DNA of 25,609 bases, taken from the NCBI GenBank assembly GCA_019400425.1, contig JAFREE010000245.1, forward strand, positions 1 to 25,609, read 5' to 3'. The notes beneath the pieces are model-generated. The model ran no database searches, was not told the DNA's origin, and saw nothing but the letters and a program-made list of their open reading frames with translations. Shown one piece after another: positions 1-9,252 of this stretch (the first letter of the stretch is position 1; each line of letters starts with the position of its first letter). Source of the DNA: Hymenochaete sp. R1 (taxonomy: Eukaryota; Basidiomycota; Agaricomycetes; Hymenochaetales; Hymenochaetaceae). The translations under genes were made by a program, and so were the position numbers.

Positions 1-152
1 TCCAGGTGGGTACATCACTCAGCTTCAAATTCGGTGTAATGGCCAACCAGGATGCGTCAAAGCTCTCGTATCAGATACCGTCCGAGACCCCCTCTTGCGC
101 CAAAATTGCCCCCCTGCCTCTGGCGTCTTCGTCCCGCATCCATTTGCTCTGA
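1..152 (+). CDS. Possible 3' end of an unidentified gene entering from the left
   Basis: A frame open from the window edge (codons from base 3) runs 49 codons to a TGA at 150-152. Its early part (QVGTSLSFKFGVMANQDASK) reads like ordinary protein. The frame then enters the left terminal repeat of the MITE-like element at 75. If both readings are right, the last 25 or so residues are encoded by the inserted element and the original C-terminus is lost or displaced. No family was recognised. The alternative is that this is chance open frame in non-coding DNA. The upstream part of the gene would have to be read to decide. Confidence 0.25.
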   Translation, partial: QVGTSLSFKFGVMANQDASKLSYQIPSETPSCAKIAPLPLASSSRIHLL

Positions 153-766
153 AAGTTTGCATGTAGCTCCAATACATGCTACCCTAGTCCGTAATTTAAT
201 TTGTGATTTTTTCGTTAGAGGAATTATTGAGGAAATTGTAAGAAAGAGGAGGGGGGGGAATTTAGGGGGAGTTGAGCCATTTGGTCACATCGGGTCACGG
301 TGGGAGATTTCGGAACTGATGATCGGCACTCCATACTGCACTGTGTTGGATACAGTGCCGATGAGCGTCGATCTCCAAATTCGGACGACCATCACACATT
401 CTATGTAACATTCCCCCCCTCCCTCCCCCCCTTCGCACTCACACCTCTCTCCATCCACCCGAAGCTCTCGGGTTCATACCGTAAGTAACTGCATCCTGTA
501 TCTAAGTGAAAATGAAGTCTTGAGAAAAAATATGAAGAATTGACCTCTCATTTTGCTCCGAACTCATCCCCCCTGGCTCAAAGCCACCTATATGCTCCAT
601 TTCTCTTACTTGCACTCGATTTTTTCTATTTAGATTACATATGCTTCATTTTTATGAACGCCCACATGTGTATGAATTTTTTGAGGGCAGATTATTAAGA
701 GGGAAATGGCTGGCGAGCGGTTTGGCGCAAAAGGGGCCTGGCGCAAGAGGGGGTCGCGGACGGTAT
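75..766. mobile_element. MITE-like element with 28 bp terminal inverted repeats
   Basis: Positions 75-102 and 739-766 are inverted copies of each other with one mismatch in 28 bases; the outer end reads ATACCGTCCGAGACCCCC. Immediately outside them lie TATCAG (69-74) and TATCAA (767-772), which look like a nearly intact 5-6 bp target-site duplication. A weaker, gapped continuation of the inverted match lies inside the right arm (about 721-736). The interior has no convincing coding frame. It contains a G-run near 246-270 and C-runs near 412-431 that could pair. Size, lack of coding capacity and the ends fit a non-autonomous DNA transposon. I cannot assign a superfamily. Confidence 0.5.
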
Positions 767-773
767 TATCAAG

Positions 774-907
774 TGCGGAATGCGGATCCGCCGTAAAACG
801 GCTTGCGGATGCGGAAGAGCTCCTTCAAGTCGACTTTTCCGGCGGAAAATTTCCGCCGGATGCGGAAAAGATGGCAGGATTTCCGCCGGATGCGGAAATT
901 TTCCGCA
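774..907. repeat. Cluster of GCGGA/TCCGC motifs with a 20 bp direct repeat
   Basis: This stretch is packed with GCGGA and its complement. A 20-base unit (ATTTCCGCCGGATGCGGAAA) occurs at 849-868 and again at 879-898, exactly 30 bp apart. Palindromic pairs such as GCGGAAATTTTCCGC (893-907) overlap it, so the region can fold into several alternative hairpins. It begins just outside the right end of the MITE-like element and stops about 12 bp before the 700 bp tandem repeat. It may be a subterminal or boundary repeat of a transposon, or a site that promoted the neighbouring duplication. Confidence 0.5.
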
Positions 908-918
908 AACATCACTAG

Positions 919-1618
919 TCAAAATATTTGGTGCAGGGAAGAGAGTTGGACATAAAAAGACGCACGAGAGATCATGCAGATAAAATCATGATGTCTGTGA
1001 TACCTGCGCTGATTTGAAGAGCCGCAAACTCGACGTGGTATGTCAGGTAGAGTTACTCGTGTCAGTCGAGTGTGTTGTGCCAGGCATACATTGACGTCCA
1101 CGCGGCGAAAAAAACTTTGGGGAGAATTTACTGCGCTTTGGGCTATTCGAGGAGGCGAACTTCAAGTTCAAATATACGGAAAAGGGCAGCAAGGGCACAA
1201 TGCTGCTTAGCCCTTGACATTTTCTAAGAAAACAGCTCCTCTAGTCAAGGTGCACGACACGAGAAGTGTGCACCCCCTGTGATGCTCTGTGTAGCGGTCA
1301 TTCTTTTGTACGTAGCATCCTCGGATCTAATTATTTTTCTCTGTGGCAGGCAGCATCAATATCAAAGCAAGCCTCGTAAAGTGAGACGTTTGAGAATTGA
1401 GTTCTTTCTTTACGAAGTGAACGCTTGACACATAAAATAGCGTAGTGCTCAGCACGACACTATGATTAATTTGGCGGTTGAGTAGAATGTAAGTTAACAC
1501 ACACATGATTTAAGATGTGTACGCTCTACTCTTCCATTTTGTTTGGGTGTTATTACCGTCAGTATGCTATGCTCTCGACAAGAGCGACCTGGTAGAAACA
1601 TTGCTCGGAGACGGTGAC
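919..1618 (+). repeat. Tandem 700 bp duplication, copy 1
   Basis: The sequence from 919 recurs 700 bp downstream. Comparing the lines by eye, the only internal difference I found is g at 1296 against a at 1996. The unit holds no convincing gene. The short frames in it either lack an ATG or are interrupted. It contains a hairpin GGTGCAC (1249-1255)/GTGCACC (1268-1274) and a perfect inverted repeat GAACTT-C-AAGTTC (1157-1169). Copy 1 joins copy 2 head to tail without a spacer. Confidence 0.95.
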
Positions 1619-2316
1619 TCAAAATATTTGGTGCAGGGAAGAGAGTTGGACATAAAAAGACGCACGAGAGATCATGCAGATAAAATCATGATGTCTGTGA
1701 TACCTGCGCTGATTTGAAGAGCCGCAAACTCGACGTGGTATGTCAGGTAGAGTTACTCGTGTCAGTCGAGTGTGTTGTGCCAGGCATACATTGACGTCCA
1801 CGCGGCGAAAAAAACTTTGGGGAGAATTTACTGCGCTTTGGGCTATTCGAGGAGGCGAACTTCAAGTTCAAATATACGGAAAAGGGCAGCAAGGGCACAA
1901 TGCTGCTTAGCCCTTGACATTTTCTAAGAAAACAGCTCCTCTAGTCAAGGTGCACGACACGAGAAGTGTGCACCCCCTGTGATGCTCTGTGTAGCAGTCA
2001 TTCTTTTGTACGTAGCATCCTCGGATCTAATTATTTTTCTCTGTGGCAGGCAGCATCAATATCAAAGCAAGCCTCGTAAAGTGAGACGTTTGAGAATTGA
2101 GTTCTTTCTTTACGAAGTGAACGCTTGACACATAAAATAGCGTAGTGCTCAGCACGACACTATGATTAATTTGGCGGTTGAGTAGAATGTAAGTTAACAC
2201 ACACATGATTTAAGATGTGTACGCTCTACTCTTCCATTTTGTTTGGGTGTTATTACCGTCAGTATGCTATGCTCTCGACAAGAGCGACCTGGTAGAAACA
2301 TTGCTCGGAGACGGTG
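1619..2316 (+). repeat. Tandem 700 bp duplication, copy 2
   Basis: This is the second head-to-tail copy of 919-1616. Identity ends at 2316 (acggtg, then c instead of a). The near-perfect match implies a very recent duplication, active sequence homogenisation or an assembly duplication. A frame near its right end (residues ALDKSDLVETLLGDG) stays open across the boundary to 2531 but has no ATG. It could be an old exon whose end was copied into the left unit. Confidence 0.95.
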
Positions 2317-2424
2317 CCAGAGCTGAGGTATCCACTGTGCTATTTTTATCTTCAATCTCATCTGAGAAAGCTAAAATGAGAATAAGAAGCCGCAATTTAC
2401 TAGAGAATATATCACCTACTAGTA

Positions 2425-2604
2425 CTACCACAAAGTACAAGTCGTTCTGTTTGACCTTGAAATCGGCCAACTGTCGAGGTCGGGGCAGAACTCGACCTCC
2501 ATATCCGTCCGCTCAGCGCGATTTGGAATGACAGCCCTTTCTTTGAGGGCGTCATTGAATATCTCCACCCAGTCCTCTGACTGCCCATCACCCCGTGCAT
2601 TCGC
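2425..2604 (-). pseudogene. Coding-like minus-strand fragment, unidentified
   Basis: Reading leftwards from 2604, 59 codons are open to a TAG at 2427-2425 with a protein-like composition, including SEDWVEIFNDALKERAVIPN and MEVEFCPDLDSWPISRS. The frame is preceded by a TAG inside a possible splice acceptor (CACAG/CTAG) and has no ATG at its start. It is therefore either an internal exon of an unknown gene or a remnant. No family was recognised. The 300 bases to its right (2605-2912) contain nothing else that I can support. Confidence 0.3.
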
Positions 2605-2912
2605 CTAGCTGTGCGCACAATTTCCCTTCGCCCGGTCTACACCTTTGCCCTTGATTCCTTTCAGGGGTATAGCGGAGCACAGGGCTTCAAGACATCAGCG
2701 ATGTAACCTGAGTGGCATATAGTAAGACGACATGGATAAAATCTAAGATCGTGGACCATCGGCGAGATCCTGTAACCCTGTGCATTTGTAGGTCGCAGCT
2801 TGTCTGCTGGTCTCGACAGGCTGGTGGTGGTGTATGGTCTGGCGTTCGAGAATATTAATGGGTGGATGTGAGGGAAGAGGAGCCACTACTCTTACATAAT
2901 ACAAGTACCAAC

Positions 2913-2928
2913 ACGTCACGGACGTCAC
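2913..2928 (+). promoter_or_regulatory. Two ACGTCAC motifs upstream of the Crinkler-kinase gene
   Basis: ACGTCAC occurs at 2913-2919 and again at 2922-2928, 9 bp apart and about 65-80 bp before the ATG at 2993. The reverse complement GTGACGT matches the core bound by CREB/ATF-type bZIP factors. This is a candidate control site only; the spacing and position are seen, the function is inferred. Confidence 0.35.
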
Positions 2929-2992
2929 AGTGGAAGGTGTGACACTGAGTTGCTGCGTGAAAGCGAGCGACAGGTATCAACCAACCACAACG

Positions 2993-5656
2993 ATGACCAC
3001 AACTACGGACACGATGATGGAGGTTTACTTCCTTCTCGTTGACCATAACAAGAAGCCTTTTGGAACTGTCGATGGTGCCCAGGTCCCGCGCGATGCCAGT
3101 GTTATCACCTTGAAAGACAAGATCAAGGAGCGCAGACCGGACATCGACCATAGGACTGGAAGGACGGTTGCCGCCGCCGAGCTTGACGTCTGGAGGTGCA
3201 AGGACAAGAACGTGGGCAGAAGGCCGTTTAGAGTTTTGAAGAATGACATCAAGAGCTTCGATTTCTCCGAGGAGAGTAACGACGTCGAGAGTATAGAGTC
3301 AAGGACAAAGGTGGCAGACCTTAACCTTAACCTTGATCCGATTGAGGTCCTCATTGTGCAGATTCCCGGTGCGTCTCAAATCACTTCTTTCTCAGAATCC
3401 AACTCACTTTCTCTAGCTTTTGAGGATGCTTTGAACGGTGAGTATCATTATACCTGACTTGACATTGCGTCCTCAAGAGATACCATAGATAGCAAGCACG
3501 CAAAGGACCACGCGACCAAGCTGAAGTACAAGGGGATTGTCATCAATGTCAGACAGAAGGGCAGTTTCGAGGCTGGTGATATAGACCGAAACAATATAGA
3601 GCCCTGGGCAGACGAATCGCCTTCTTTTGTCAGTGCTTTCAAAGAGAAGCTAGTGAAGAAGCAGGTTAATTTTCCCGTACGTTTTCGCCTCCCACTTTGT
3701 GTGATTCGCTTCTTCCTATCGTCTTTATGCCCCTTCCACAGAAAGATGTCGAAGATGTCGCCTTAACTGAGTGGCTGCCGCACTGTCGGAAGATTTTGGA
3801 CGAGCTACCATTGGCCATTTCGTTGAAGTCATCGATGCCTGACGCGAAGCTCGATGAGGTAATCGTTGCGATGGCTGCTCTGAGGCTCGAGTACGAAAAT
3901 TCTATGGTCAAGATGCTGGATGTGTTGATGTACACGTACTTCTTCATGCCTGCTACAAGACACATCTTGGCTCGAGATCAGGGTGGTCGTTCCCAATGCA
4001 TGTTGTAAGTGCATGAATTCGTGCCTGACGATGTGTTTCTCATTATCTGTCATCAGCGGCTCCGAGCCCTGGCTCTTTAAGACGGTAATCACTGTCAATG
4101 ATGAACCGGAGTGGATGACATACTCTCCTAAGAGCGATGTAGCATGGTGGTCGGACAAATTCCCGCGTCTTCTGGTCGAAATCGTTTCGAAAGGCAGCAT
4201 CGACGACAGAGCCCGATTGCTTGTACAAGGTGCATACTGTACGCGGCTTGCAAACCTATTGTTGAGTGAGAAAAAGAAGCAAAGGACGTTCATCCTTGTG
4301 CTTGTTTATGTGGACACCGAGTTGAAAGCCGAACGCTTTCTCTTTTTTCAATCCTCGGGGGAAACGGTACGATAACAAAAGAGTATTTTTGCGGTTTAAA
4401 ATCTGACCTCAGCTTTAAAGCATGGTGCTCCGAAGCGCGCTTCAAAGCCTAGTGCTTCGAAGAAGGCTAAAAGGGACGGCGGCGCTACCTCAGCAGAGAA
4501 ATTGGTCTCTCCGGAAGTCGAAAAGGTCTATCACGAAAGCGAGGTGTTCGATTTGAAAAAGCCTATCGGAAGGCTGCGATTTCTTGAGGAACTCTACAAC
4601 CTCGCTGACGTCCTTAAACAACGTGATCCTATCTTAGACGAGATAGACGAGCCTAAAGATTTGAAAGACTTAATCGAGCGGCGCATCAAGAAAACATTCC
4701 ATGGGTCCAACAAGCCAACCACGAAAGGAGGTGCGAACCAACCGCCTGGGAATAGTGGAGGCGCAAAGGGCGGGAATCGCGAAGGTGCAAAGGGGAGGGG
4801 CTCAAATGAAGACGAGGAGCCTGAGCCTCCTTTCGAGAATGCGGAGTATGAGTTAATGCCGGAAGGTACATATGATACAAGACTTGAGGTACGGATTAGA
4901 GATGAACGTCCGAGTGACTTATTGCTAAATTTTGCTTCCCAGCTTCCGCGTCACATACACCGTGTCTGTCGTCGGACAGACCCTGGAGGGCCAATTTACA
5001 TAGCCAAGCGACTCATATATTTGGACGAGCTTGAAATCCTTCAGACACTGCACAAGAAGACTCCGGCCTGCGAACACATCGTTGAATTGTGTGACGTACT
5101 TAACTCGGACGTGGGGACGTACATCGTGCTCCGTGAGCTTCGATCTGTTGACGAGGAAATTTTCATTGGTGGTGGCGTGTTACGGCCGTATTTTGTTGAG
5201 CTTAGTCGAGACTTGGCCAGAGGCGTCACCTTCATGCACGACAATGGGATTGCGCATCGCGATATCAAGCCCGGCAATCTGGTGTTCACTGAGAATTTCC
5301 GACTACAGATCATTGATTTCGATACTTCTGTGTTCGTCGATGGAGAAGACACAGAAGTCAGTGGTTACGTTGGCAGCGAGTGGTGGATGGCACCGGAAAT
5401 CGGGTCGGAGGACGACCATCCACACCCAATGTATAGCCCCATCCGTGCAGACCGATTCTCTTGCGGCCGCGCTTTTGAGGAATTTGGACGAATGAACGAC
5501 GCAAATGATGAGGGCTTGAAAGTGTTTGCAAAAAGGCTGATGGGTGAGAATCCTAAAGATCGGCCGAGGCTGTCCGAGTGGCTGGAACCAAAGGAGAAGG
5601 TCGACGAGACCGAAGGTGAGGGCCAGGCCATGCGAGAACATCATCGATCTTATTGA
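2993..5656 (+). CDS. Crinkler-header protein with C-terminal protein kinase domain
   Basis: Exons are 2993-3368, 3417-3437, 3489-3664, 3742-4004, 4057-4366 and 4421-5656 (793 residues). The first intron, 48 bp and in frame, may be retained (809 residues). The GTG frame from 2930 is open, but 2993 is the first ATG and has A at -3. Residues about 9-125 match the Crinkler (CRN) ubiquitin-like header: VYFLLVD, a helix ITLKDKIKERRPD, AAELDVWRC and ending EVLIVQIP. Residues 279-382 (SPKSDVAWW, RLLVEIVSK, LLVQGAYCTRLANLL) resemble a divergent PD-(D/E)xK fold, with D306, E320 and K324 as candidate residues; this is inference. PKRASKPSASKKAKR (from residue 386) is a likely nuclear signal. The kinase has Lys578, HRD with Asp663, DFD instead of DFG at 681 and APE with Glu708, but no recognisable glycine loop. 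Known Crinklers act as secreted or nuclear effectors; no signal peptide is seen here. A nuclear kinase-type effector or conflict protein is the best guess. Confidence 0.8.
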
Positions 5657-6335
5657 TGTGATTGACTCGAGCGTCGGGAAGTGCATCATACTTCCATTCC
5701 TCGGGAATGTAGCCTATTCGCTCTTGCTCGAGAGCGAAGGAAAGCTGCACGGACGGTACATTAAGGCTAGTCGTGACGTTGCTCTGGGCGTCAGCTTCCT
5801 TCATGAACACGGTATCGCGCATATGGACATCAAGCCTTCGAATCTACTCTATACGAGTACTTACACCATCAAGATCATTGATTTCGATGTGTCCGTCCAG
5901 GTTAAGGATGAAGAGGAGCAGATGACGGGCTGTATCGGCAGCAAAGGGTGGATGGCTCCTGAAATTGGCACAAAGGACGATGAGGATCGCTGGTACAGTC
6001 CGATCAAAGCTGATCGATACTCTTGTGGCTTAGTCTTCATGGCGTTCCTGGAAGTGCATGAAGGAGACGACGAGGGTCTGAAGCTGTTCGCATCGAGGCT
6101 GTTGAGCAAGGATCCCAACGAACGGCCTCGGCTGAGAGACTGGTGTGAACGGGATGCTCGGACAATGGACGGAGATGAAGAAGCAACAATCTCTGAGGAT
6201 GAGACGTTGGTAGTGGAAGAGAACATGATAGAGACGACAGACGATAAGGTGGGCGATAGACCTTTGAAGAGGTACCGTCCTATGGTTGATGCTTGCCCGG
6301 AGCCTCATTATGTCTCCGTTTCTGTCATGCAGTAA
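5628..6335 (+). pseudogene. Truncated second kinase domain fused out of frame
   Basis: From about 5628 a different frame encodes the rest of a paralogous kinase. It starts at CENIIDLID, which aligns with ACEHIVELC of the first kinase, and continues through HMDIKPSN (HRD changed to HMD, catalytic Asp kept), DFD, APEIG and a final ERPRLRDW. The N-lobe, the ATP-anchoring lysine and any header are missing. The first ATG in this frame lies inside the HMD motif (5823), so it cannot start a full product. The acidic tail ends in PLKRYRP and a TAA at 6333-6335; a GTAAGT at 6332 could add a short last exon. The two kinases are clearly diverged, so the duplication is old and a deletion joined them. A 37 bp GT...AG segment (5600-5636) could reconcile the frames but is shorter than the other introns here. 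Confidence 0.7.
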
Positions 6336-7632
6336 GTAGAAAAGTAGCATTGTCATGTATTTTGTTTTGTGCAGGTCGCTATATAGGAATAAGATGAATG
6401 TCATTCAGTGGATTTGTGTCTGCGATGCGAACTGCTATTGAGGCAGGCAGAGAGAATTTCTCTTCATGCCGCACCGTGACGGCCTGTCAGTGCTGGACAT
6501 GCCTTTTTTTATTACTTCAATACCGTCGCCTTGAATTTGATCAGGCTAGTTTCATCGAAGACAACTATTTTTGAGGAGATTCAGATAGCGTGTGACTGGA
6601 CATAGCGGAAGAGCACATCGTCCTTTCATATTCTTCATCTATGCGATCATCAGCGTTTTTATGCAACTCTCAGACTGATGGTACATGTCTCTATACGCGA
6701 CGGTGGTTTCTGTTGGAGTACGTCTACTTGGAGTTACTACTAACGAGACACAGAAACATCATCATGGTTTGCTAAGGTAAGGTTAGATGAAGCATCGCAG
6801 AACCACATTGGAAAACCTTCGTAGGAAGCCGTGGTAGATACATCCCGCTGTCAAAGGCATCCTGCCCCATGGCGTGCTCCTTGTCCAGCATGAGAGGTAT
6901 GAAAGGAGTACTATTTCGTGTCACTGGATGTGCGGCATGTGCCTTTCAAAATGAGTAGTATGGTAGTGAAGTTGCCATTTATTATCACTTTTCGAGGAGG
7001 GGACAAGGAAAAAATGGCAAACATTTATTTCATGACTCTCCAGATTCTCGTATGTCGTTGCTCTTTTCTATTTGTGTTTTTCAGAGCGTAAATCATGTAT
7101 ATCTGGGGTCATTTCGTACTCAGACTTTGATGATCTCTCCGTAACTGGGTGTCAGAGTAATGAACCAACTAAGATTTTCAAAAAAGTGAATAATTTATCT
7201 CTTTCTTTCTCGCTTGAAGTTGAATGAGCCCACGAGCAAATAAATGGGAGAGCCACAGACAAAAGGGCATTCTTGCATTACGTGAGCTGAGCGAGCCACA
7301 AAGAAGTTAAGCGAGGGCCGATAAAAGAAGACGCGACGCGTTCATTCCTTCTTTCTCTGCAACCACAACCATCACTACCATCCAATACTCTCCTCCTTTT
7401 CCCGGATACACTTCCGGGACAAACGAGCGTAAGCGACCTTCGTCGAGACCAACTCGACTTACTCACTGCAAGGTACAGCAATTGCCTACCACACGCATTG
7501 AGTCACCGAGCTCGTCGTCGTACGTCGTCCGCAATCACTGTCGCGCTACAGCTTCTCTTCGTTACTAACACTCTATAGACACTCTCACAGAGCATCAAGA
7601 ACTTCGTAAACCTCTTCAACAGAGTTGCGATC
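6336..7632. other. Intergenic DNA and probable 5' leader of the next gene
   Basis: No coding segment is supported between the half-kinase and the next ATG at 7633. The right third looks like a basidiomycete promoter and leader: an AT-rich GATAAAAG near 7319-7326, pyrimidine-rich blocks at 7345-7400, and a possible untranslated-leader intron starting at a GTACAG near 7471 and ending at a TATAG or CACAG near 7578-7591. Confidence 0.4.
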
Positions 7633-9252
7633 ATGGCTACCAACGCGCAGTCCATGACCGACATGGGTCAGAAACGGAAGAGGGACGAGGGTACCATTGT
7701 GAATGATGAGGCAAAGGACGTTGAGACGTCGCCGATGAAGGTGCGTGCATCTATCGGGTCCCGTACAGACAAGTAATGAACAAGTCGTGTGCAGAGAGAG
7801 TATAACCCGATAGAAGCTATTGCTTCAACCCTCCCCAGCAAGGACGTTCTCGAACGTACCTTCGACAGCCTCGGAGAGCTCGTCGCCGTCAGCGAACTGT
7901 ACGACATCCCGACTTTCAAGGATCCCGACTACGCGAAGAACCTCGAAAGGGTTTCCTACCAGATGCTGAGCGACATCGCTCAACTCAGCTTCTCGGAGTC
8001 TCCGCCGAAACCCGACCTGGTCGAACCGTTCGTCGAAATGTTCCACGCACGCTCGAAGTACTTGGCGTACCAGTACTTCCGTTTCTGTCACAAGCATGGC
8101 GCATTCGATATCGCGGACAAGAACCTGACGCCCGACGATGTTGACCGACTCTACGCGTTGGGATATATCACTGATCAGGACATCGACTTCTTCGTAGGCG
8201 CGCTCATGCTTGCTTTTGGTGCTGTGAGACGTGTTGCGAGCTTGACTGGACAGCACGTCGAGGGCAATGCCCCCAAGCCATTGAGGTACTGGACCATTTC
8301 ATCGAAAGAAAGGAAGCCGACCGCGGACGAGGTTATGAAATATATCGCGCTTTCAGAAAAGATTCGACTCGATTTCGGCGACACGCCTCATGCGTGCTTC
8401 TTCTTAACACCCAATGAACGCCCTCAGACGAACATTCACTGGGCCAGGAAATTGGAAAGGGAGCACGGGAAACGAGGATTGCAGGGCCTTGAGATCAGCG
8501 ACGAACGCGCAAAGGCGATTATCGAGAGTCACGACTGGATGTATATTCCAGCCGCAAGGCTCGCTCGTGCCAAAAAGGATTTCAAAAAGCCGCGTCGCTG
8601 GGCAGCAACACCCAGCCAACTTCTGGACCCCCGTCCGATCCAGACAGTAACAGAGCCAACCATTCCTCTGGCCGACCTTCCGATTCCCGACGTCTACGTC
8701 ACCGCTGCACGTTATGAGCAGGAGCCAGTGGTCACCCCCTCAATTATACCACTGTCCAGCACAGTTCAGGATCTCACGTCGGAGTCAACTTTCCTCGTGG
8801 TTCCAGGGAAGCGACTCACAAAACAAGAGCGCAAGAATCCGAATTTGGAGGCGGAGGCGCGCGAGAGAGAACGGCAGAAGGAGTGTGAGTTGATGAAGGA
8901 GGAGTACGATACGATCATGATGGAGGAGGAAGAGGAAGATCCTCAGTTGGATCCGGAAGGATTGCTGACATTGCCGATTCTCGTGGATGGGGAAATTGTG
9001 TATGAGGAGCTGATGTTCAATGGGAATACTGAGGAGGACGCCATGTTTGTGGATGACGATGATAGCGTGTATCCAGTGGACGAACAAGCCGATGTTGAAG
9101 CTGAAGCGAGACCAGAACCCGTCATCTTACGCGACGAGGCCGGGAACGCATGTCTTGTTATGGACGTCGACGGATCCATGATAGATCTGAGTTTCTTGTC
9201 GGAGGCAGGGAATGGCGACCCTCCTCCTTCCCCACGACCCGATGTGTACTGA
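7633..9252 (+). CDS. Orphan nuclear-like protein with acidic C-terminal half (521 aa)
   Basis: Two exons, 7633-7740 and 7795-9252, are joined by a 54 bp intron (GTGCGT...GTGCAG) in phase 0. The first ATG is used and gives MATNAQSMTDMG. QKRKRDEG at residue 13 is a short basic nuclear-localisation-like motif. Residues about 37-300 form a compact, mostly helical block without a motif I recognise. A proline-rich linker and a charged helix (KQERKNPNLEAEARERERQK) follow, then a strongly acidic stretch (MMEEEEEDPQ, DDDDSVYP). No catalytic signature, membrane segment or zinc ligand set is visible. Codon use is GC-rich and regular, unlike the decayed genes farther right, so the gene is probably expressed. 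Function is unknown; a chromatin or transcription role would fit the basic and acidic composition but is not shown. Confidence 0.8.

Noticed and set aside
919..2316. The pair of 700 bp repeats as LTRs of a retrotransposon
   Set aside because: They abut with no internal region, have no TG...CA ends and no flanking target duplication, so a plain tandem duplication fits better.
2217..2531. 104-codon frame with a hydrophobic start, resembling a secreted protein
   Set aside because: It begins with GTG, not ATG; the true ATG two bases earlier is in another frame and stops early.
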